From Aldehydirespirator sp965116965 (lineage in GTDB: Bacteria; Actinomycetota; Acidimicrobiia; Acidimicrobiales; Aldehydirespiratoraceae), in contig OZ220743.1 in the NCBI GenBank assembly GCA_965116965.1, positions 1,426,001-1,490,000 of the forward strand: DNA of 64,000 nucleotides. Reading direction: 5' to 3'. A program made the translations under genes and the position numbers. How positions within the stretch are numbered: position 1 is the first letter of the stretch; each line of letters begins with the position of its first letter. The notes below the pieces were generated by a model, which saw only the letters and a program-made list of their open reading frames with translations, made no database searches and had not been told where the DNA came from. Shown here in pieces: positions 59,409 to 64,000 of this stretch.

Positions 59409-61961
59409 TTGAAGTCCCAGGCGCAGGTTGTGGTGGTCGGCGGGGGAGTGGTGGGCGCCAGCGTGCTCTACCACCTCACCAAGGCGGGCTGGACCGACGT
59501 CGTGCTGGTGGAGCGCACCGAGCTCACCGCCGGCTCCACCTGGCACGCCGCCGGTGGCATGCACACGATCAACGGCGATCCCAACGTGGCCAAGCTGCAG
59601 CGCTACACCACCGAGCTGTACGCCGAGATCGAGCGCATCTCGGGCCAGGACTGCGGCATCCACACGCCCGGCGGAGTCCTGCTGGCCGACACCGTTGAGC
59701 GGCTCGACTGGTTGCGGATGACCCACGCCCGGGGCCGGTACCTGGGCCTCGACACCGAGATGATCTCGGTGGCCGAGGCAGCCGAGCTAGTTCCGCTGTT
59801 CGACCCGAAGCATTTCGTGGGGGCGATGCTGGAAGCCCACGAGGGCCACGTCGACCCGGCGGGCGTCACCCACGCCTACGCCAAGGCGGCCCGGATGGCG
59901 GGAGCGGAGGTGTACCGGGGCACCTGGGCTCGTGCGATGTCCAGGCGTGCCGACGGGTGCTGGCGTGTGGAGCTGTACGACACCGTCGGCGGCGACGACC
60001 GGGGCGAGATCGTCTGCGAGCACGTGGTCAACTGCGGGGGCCTGTGGGCCCGCGAGGTCGGGCGTATGGTGGGGCTCGAGCTGCCGGTGCTGGCGATGGA
60101 GCACACCTACATCGTCACCGAGCCGCTGGATGCGGTGATGGAGCACAACCGGCGGACCGGCGCTGAGATGATGAACGTCATCGACTTCGGCGGCGAGATC
60201 TACATGCGCCAGGAGGGCAACGGCATGCTGCTCGGCACCTACGAGCAGGCCTGCCTGCCGTGGTCGCCCCGCCAGACGCCGTGGGACTTCGCGATGAGGC
60301 TGCTTCCGGAGGACCTCGACCGCATTTCCGACGCGCTGGAGGTCGCCTTCGCCCACTTCCCGGTGCTGGGCACGGCGGGCATTCAGCGGGTGGTGAACGG
60401 TCCGTTCACATTCGCCCCCGACGGGAACCCTCTGATCGGACCGATCAGGGGCCTGCCGGGGTACTGGACGGCCTGTGCGGTGATGGCCGGGCTCTCACAG
60501 GGCGGGGGTGTGGGTCTGGCCATGGCCAACTGGATCACCGCCGGCGATCCCGGCTTCGACGTGTGGGCCATGGACGTGGCCCGTTTCGGCGACTACGCCA
60601 CGGTCGCCTACACCGACGCCAAGGTGCGCGAGAACTACTCGCGCCGGTTCCGGATCACGTTCCCCAACGAGTTCCTGCCGCAGGGCCGGGGCGTGCAGAC
60701 CTCCCCCGTCTATGACCGGCTGGCCGACGCCAACGCGGTGTGGGGCGACGCCTTCGGTCTGGAGTCGGCGCTGTGGTTCCAGGAGGCCGGGCTGGAGCCG
60801 GTGGAGGAGGTCACGTTCGGTCGTTCCAACGCCTGGGACCGGGTGCGGGCCGAGACCCTGGCCGTGCGGGCCGGCGTCGGGATGATGGAGACCACGGGCT
60901 TCGCCAAGTTCCTGGTGTCGGGCCCGGGGGCCAGGGCGTGGCTCGACCGGCTGCTGGCGGGGCGGATACCGATCCCGGGCCGTATGGCGCTCACACCGAT
61001 GACGAACCCGGCGGGGAACCTGGCGGGCGACTTGACGGTGGCGTGCCTGCCGGCCGCGTCGGGCCGGGCCGAGGGTCCGGCGGGCACGTTGGTGGGCGGC
61101 GCCACCGGCAACGTGCGGGACGGCGAGCGGTTCGTGGTGTTCGGCTCCGGGATCGCGGAGCGCTACTACGAGCGCTGGTTCGACGAGTGGCTGCCGGCCG
61201 ACGCCTCGGTGAGCTACCAGACGCTCGGAGCCGAGCTGTGCGGCCTGGCCATCGCCGGACCGGCGGCAAGGGACCTGCTGGCCGAGGTCACCGACGCCGA
61301 CGTGTCGGCCCACGGCATGAGGTTCATGGCCTTCGGCGAGATGGAGGTGGGCCAGGCCCCGGTGTGGTGCGGGCGGATCAGCTTCACCGGCGATCTGGGC
61401 TACGAGCTGTGGATGCTGGCCCGCTACCAGCGCTACGTGTTCGACTTGTTGCGTGGGGCGGGTGCCGCTCACGGGCTGGAGCTCTTTGGGCTGCACGCCC
61501 TGAACTCGCTGCGCCTGGAGAAGGGGTTCGGGTCGTGGCTGCGGGAGTACCGGCCCGACTACGACCCGTTCGAGGCCGGCCTGGGCCGCTTCGTGCGCAT
61601 GGAGAAGGACTTCATCGGCCGGGACGCGTTGATCGCCAAGTACGGCGAGACCGGCCCACCCGGCGGCGTGGCGGGCACGGGCGTGCGGCTGTGCACCTGG
61701 ACGGTTGACGTCGGTGCGGGCCCGGACGCCTGCGACGTGATCGGCGACGAGCCGGTGTGGCACGACGGCGAGGTGGTGGGCTGGGTCACCTCCGGCGGCT
61801 ACGCCCACCACAGCGAGGCATCGGTGGCCATGGGCTACGTCCCCGCCGAACTGGCCGGCTCCTCCGGCCACTTCGAGATCGAGATAGTCGGCACCCGCCG
61901 CCCCGCCAAGCCGGTCGCCCACTGCCTATGGGACCCCGAAGGCACCCGAATGCGAGCCTGA
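59409..61961 (+). CDS. Dimethylglycine/sarcosine dehydrogenase-like flavoprotein
   Basis: 850 residues from a TTG start. An N-terminal DAO domain (VVVVGGGVVGASVLYHLTKAG, STWHAAGG for covalent-FAD-type enzymes, up to ~430) is followed by the FAO_M and GCV_T tetrahydrofolate-binding region (DRVRAETLAVRAGVGMMETTGFAKFLVSGPGA, LGAELCGLAIAGPAARDLL, RISFTGDLGYELWM). It oxidatively demethylates dimethylglycine or sarcosine and passes the one-carbon unit to THF. It completes a betaine-type demethylation set with the two upstream genes. The length matches DMGDH (~820-860). Confidence 0.9.
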   Translation: MKSQAQVVVVGGGVVGASVLYHLTKAGWTDVVLVERTELTAGSTWHAAGGMHTINGDPNVAKLQRYTTELYAEIERISGQDCGIHTPGGVLLADTVERLDWLRMTHARGRYLGLDTEMISVAEAAELVPLFDPKHFVGAMLEAHEGHVDPAGVTHAYAKAARMAGAEVYRGTWARAMSRRADGCWRVELYDTVGGDDRGEIVCEHVVNCGGLWAREVGRMVGLELPVLAMEHTYIVTEPLDAVMEHNRRTGAEMMNVIDFGGEIYMRQEGNGMLLGTYEQACLPWSPRQTPWDFAMRLLPEDLDRISDALEVAFAHFPVLGTAGIQRVVNGPFTFAPDGNPLIGPIRGLPGYWTACAVMAGLSQGGGVGLAMANWITAGDPGFDVWAMDVARFGDYATVAYTDAKVRENYSRRFRITFPNEFLPQGRGVQTSPVYDRLADANAVWGDAFGLESALWFQEAGLEPVEEVTFGRSNAWDRVRAETLAVRAGVGMMETTGFAKFLVSGPGARAWLDRLLAGRIPIPGRMALTPMTNPAGNLAGDLTVACLPAASGRAEGPAGTLVGGATGNVRDGERFVVFGSGIAERYYERWFDEWLPADASVSYQTLGAELCGLAIAGPAARDLLAEVTDADVSAHGMRFMAFGEMEVGQAPVWCGRISFTGDLGYELWMLARYQRYVFDLLRGAGAAHGLELFGLHALNSLRLEKGFGSWLREYRPDYDPFEAGLGRFVRMEKDFIGRDALIAKYGETGPPGGVAGTGVRLCTWTVDVGAGPDACDVIGDEPVWHDGEVVGWVTSGGYAHHSEASVAMGYVPAELAGSSGHFEIEIVGTRRPAKPVAHCLWDPEGTRMRA

Positions 61962-61966
61962 GTACA

Positions 61967-61972
61967 TATAAT
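61967..61972 (+). promoter_or_regulatory. Consensus -10 box before the small membrane protein pair
   Basis: TATAAT, rare in this GC-rich sequence, is 50 nt before the GTG at 62022. The local stretch 61961-61995 is AT-rich. No clear -35. Confidence 0.45.
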
Positions 61973-62021
61973 TTCATGCAATTGAGTTGCTATCTGAAAC
62001 TGCACGAGCTACGGTCGTGTC

Positions 62022-62285
62022 GTGGACATCAACACGGTCTCGCAGATTGTGACAGTCGTGCTGGCCGTGCTTGCCATCATCTGGCACCAGCAGCGCTCCA
62101 CCGACAAGCTGCGCGACAGATTGGACGCATCCGACCGTGAGCACCGAGTTGGTCTGGACGAAGTGAAGCAGCGGCTCTCCCGCATTGAGGGCTTCCTTGG
62201 AATCGGCATGCCCACGACCGCAGCGTCAGAGGCACCCGGCGCGACCTGGAGACAAGAGCCACCCCAGGCCTCCGAGCCGGAGTAG
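62022..62285 (+). CDS. Small membrane protein A with coiled coil
   Basis: 87 residues from a GTG. One N-terminal helix (VSQIVTVVLAVLAIIWHQQR), a charged coil (KLRDRLDASDREHRVGLDEVKQRLSRIEGFLGIG) and an Ala/Pro-rich tail. The next gene encodes a paralogue sharing WHQQR, RLSRIEGFLGIGMP and a similar tail. Small TM-coil proteins beside defence nucleases are common, but no function can be assigned. The TATAAT at 61967 is its likely promoter. Confidence 0.65.
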   Translation: MDINTVSQIVTVVLAVLAIIWHQQRSTDKLRDRLDASDREHRVGLDEVKQRLSRIEGFLGIGMPTTAASEAPGATWRQEPPQASEPE

Positions 62286-62291
62286 GCAGAG

Positions 62292-62513
62292 ATGGACGTC
62301 GCCTTGCTCACAGCCTTCGCTACGCCGTTCATGGCGATGCTGGCCATGCTGTGGCATCAGCAACGCGCCATCCTGCGAAAGGTCGGCGAGAACGGCGAGC
62401 GACTGTCTCGTATAGAAGGCTTCCTGGGCATCGGGATGCCCCCCGCCGCAGCCTCAAAGGCACCCGGAGCGGACCTGGCCCGCAGGCCGCAAGAGGACTC
62501 CGACAAGAACTGA
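62292..62513 (+). CDS. Small membrane protein B, paralogue of A
   Basis: 73 residues. Helix (LLTAFATPFMAMLAMLWHQQR), a shorter coil (GENGERLSRIEGFLGIGMPP) and tail AAASKAPGADLARRP. It is shorter than protein A by about 14 residues in the coil. It starts 6 nt after A ends, so the two are translated together; tandem duplication with divergence. The PLD-helicase gene follows after 65 nt. Confidence 0.65.
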   Translation: MDVALLTAFATPFMAMLAMLWHQQRAILRKVGENGERLSRIEGFLGIGMPPAAASKAPGADLARRPQEDSDKN

Positions 62514-62541
62514 GTACCGGCAGCTCGTGCGCTGGTGATCC

Positions 62542-62562
62542 CGCGGCTATGTCGTAGCCGCG
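62542..62562 (+). promoter_or_regulatory. Hairpin before the PLD-helicase gene
   Basis: CGCGGCTA-TGTCG-TAGCCGCG is a perfect 8-bp stem with a 5-nt loop, 16 nt before the GTG at 62579. It could terminate the small-protein transcript or attenuate expression of the helicase. Confidence 0.5.
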
Positions 62563-62578
62563 CGGTACGGTCTGACAT

Positions 62579-64000
62579 GTGAGCGAAGCGGGCGGCGGGG
62601 AGCTGTTCATCGTCGACAACAGCGTTTCTGGCTGGACAGGGCTGGAGTACCTGAGCCAGTGGACCGATGTGGCCCGATCCTTCGACATCGCCACCGGGTT
62701 CTTCGAGATAGGGGCGCTGCTGGCCCTCGACGGGAAGTGGCAGCAACTGGAGGGGATCCGGCTGCTGATGGGCGACGAGGTGTCGCTGCGAACCCACAAT
62801 GTGTTCAAGGAAGCGCTGCGGCAACGGGTGGGCCGGCTCGACGACAGCCTGGAGCACGAGAAGGGTCCTAACCCGTTCCTGGAAGGTGTGGAGGCGGTGG
62901 TTGACGCCATCGCTGAAGGACGGATCGAGTGCCGCGTCTACCGAAAGGACAAGTTCCACGCCAAGGCTTACATCACCCACGCCAAGTTCGATGTCCTGGG
63001 CGCGCAGGCGCTGGTCGGATCGAGCAACTTCACCCGACCCGGCCTTACACGCAACGTCGAGTTGAACATCCAGGTGCAGAGCGGCCGGGAGGTGGCGCAG
63101 TTACAGGACTGGTTCGAGACCCACTGGGCTGCTGCCGAGGACGTGACTGAGGATGTGCTGCGGACCATCACCCGGCACACCGCCGACTTCACGCCCTTCG
63201 ACGTGTATGCCAAGGCCTTGCACGAGTTCTTCCGGGGTCGGGAGCTGACTGCGGGGGAGTGGGACGAGTCCCAGTCCCGCATGTTCGGCCATCTGGATCG
63301 CTACCAGCAGGAGGCGTACTGGTCGCTGATGAAGATCGCCCGCCAGCACGGCGGGGCATTCCTGTGCGATGGAGTGGGCCTGGGCAAGACGTTTGTGGGG
63401 TTGATGCTGATCGAGCGGCTGGTGCTGCACGAGAACAAGCGGGTGGTCTTGTTCGCCCCCAAGGCGGCCCGGGAGGGAGTGTGGGAGCCCCACCTGCGCC
63501 GGTGGCTGCCCCACATCGGCGGGGTCGGGGGCGGCGCCGACTTCTCCAGCCTCAGCGTGTTCAGTCACACCGATCTGGGCCGGGGCAACGAGTTTCCCGA
63601 GCGCTTCCAGCGCATGACCGACCTGGCTGACGCAGTGATCGTCGATGAGGCCCACCACTTCCGCAACCGCGGCAGTCGAGGCGACGACAGCGAACTCAGC
63701 AGCAACGGCGACGAACCGGATCGACGGTCCCGTTACTGGCGCCTCTACGACATGCTCGACGGTTCGACACGATCCAAGCTGGTGTTCCTGCTCACCGCCA
63801 CCCCGGTCAACAACCGTCTGGCGGACTTTCGTCACATGGCCGAGCTGTTCACCCGGGGCGACGAGGCCTTCTTTGGCCGCAGCCTCGGAGTGAACCACCT
63901 GTCGGGACATTTCAACGTGATGGAACGAGACCTGCAGGCCACTCTCGGCGCGGCAGGAGGTGGCAACGGGAACGGCAGCGGCGACATCTCGGGCAGAGCG
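62579..64000 (+). CDS. PLD-nuclease/SNF2-type helicase, 3' end cut by window edge
   Basis: 474 codons are visible and no stop is reached. Starts at GTG (SEAGGGELFIVDNSVSGW). Residues ~20-175 form a phospholipase D-type nuclease domain with the H-x-K motif (KFHAKAY, 127-129) and GSSNFT (147-152). From ~235 a superfamily 2 helicase begins: YQQEAYWSL, Walker A GVGLGKT (265-271), DEAHH (356-360), TATPVNN (~400). Single-chain PLD plus SNF2-like helicases act in restriction-type anti-phage systems, often beside a methyltransferase. The partner would lie to the right of the window. Not a type I HsdR by domain order. Confidence 0.85.
   Translation, partial: MSEAGGGELFIVDNSVSGWTGLEYLSQWTDVARSFDIATGFFEIGALLALDGKWQQLEGIRLLMGDEVSLRTHNVFKEALRQRVGRLDDSLEHEKGPNPFLEGVEAVVDAIAEGRIECRVYRKDKFHAKAYITHAKFDVLGAQALVGSSNFTRPGLTRNVELNIQVQSGREVAQLQDWFETHWAAAEDVTEDVLRTITRHTADFTPFDVYAKALHEFFRGRELTAGEWDESQSRMFGHLDRYQQEAYWSLMKIARQHGGAFLCDGVGLGKTFVGLMLIERLVLHENKRVVLFAPKAAREGVWEPHLRRWLPHIGGVGGGADFSSLSVFSHTDLGRGNEFPERFQRMTDLADAVIVDEAHHFRNRGSRGDDSELSSNGDEPDRRSRYWRLYDMLDGSTRSKLVFLLTATPVNNRLADFRHMAELFTRGDEAFFGRSLGVNHLSGHFNVMERDLQATLGAAGGGNGNGSGDISGRA

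Noticed and set aside
62579..64000. The missing HsdR of the type I system
   Set aside because: The N-terminal domain is PLD-type (H-x-K, GSSN) rather than the PD-(D/E)XK domain of HsdR, and it is 50 kb from hsdMS.

Overview
The window is high-GC DNA from an actinobacterium. A WhiB-family Fe-S regulator, a mycothiol-dependent maleylpyruvate-isomerase-type enzyme, many GTG/TTG starts and GTGA stop/start overlaps all point there. The mix of CoA-ester catabolism, a 2-methylfumaryl-CoA isomerase-like CoA transferase and betaine-type demethylation genes fits Acidimicrobiia best. That rank is an inference, because no rRNA or tRNA gene was seen.

Layout. 0-3.3 kb: a minus-strand hicA-hicB pair coupled to a DUF6941-like gene, then an ISL3-type insertion sequence whose transposase carries an in-frame stop. 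3.3-13.2 kb: a defence island with, on the minus strand, hsdM-hsdS (no hsdR), an AbiGi-like protein and an IetA/IetS-type AAA-ATPase plus subtilase pair; on the plus strand a PD-(D/E)XK-like protein and vapBC. 13.3-30.2 kb: a secreted propeller-like protein, a frameshifted lipoprotein, thiolase, a SulP transporter, aldehyde dehydrogenase, a peroxiredoxin with an in-frame UGA at the peroxidatic position (probable selenoprotein), an Mct-like CoA transferase, WhiB, SDR, acyl-CoA synthetase, amidohydrolase and acyl-CoA dehydrogenase. 30.8-35.4 kb: a C5 DNA methyltransferase with a truncated HindVP-like endonuclease remnant, the small methylmalonyl-CoA mutase subunit, an orphan MazF and two MITEs. 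35.4-48.9 kb: mostly housekeeping genes (enoyl-CoA hydratase, SDR, PlsC, Icd, a heterodimeric ABC exporter, Mdh, Fpg/MutM, SulP, ACT protein, amidohydrolase). 48.9-55.1 kb: accessory and decaying DNA (AAA-ATPase remnant, truncated IS1634-type transposase fused to a signal peptide, MntA/HepT toxin-antitoxin, UGSC and hydroxyacid-dehydrogenase fragments). 55.1-62.0 kb: a quaternary/tertiary amine cluster (UGSC-companion protein, MttB-family methyltransferase, Rieske oxygenase, dimethylglycine-dehydrogenase-like flavoprotein). 62.0-64.0 kb: two paralogous small membrane proteins, then a PLD-nuclease/SNF2-type helicase that runs off the window.

Several patterns cross gene boundaries. (1) At least seven ~45-55-nt hairpins, five sharing a GAATTGGCAGC-type arm, lie between genes. 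(2) Three copies of a ~100-bp MITE and one 141-bp MITE have CTAG ends, and in three cases the MITE's CTAG supplies the TAG stop of a neighbouring gene. (3) Four loci show a 34-40-nt direct repeat flanking a unique 32-37-nt insert with a 71-73-nt period. That is the geometry of a single CRISPR spacer integration, but the repeats are unrelated to each other and no cas gene is visible. (4) Selenocysteine use is suggested twice, by the UGA peroxiredoxin and by the UGSC-family remnants.
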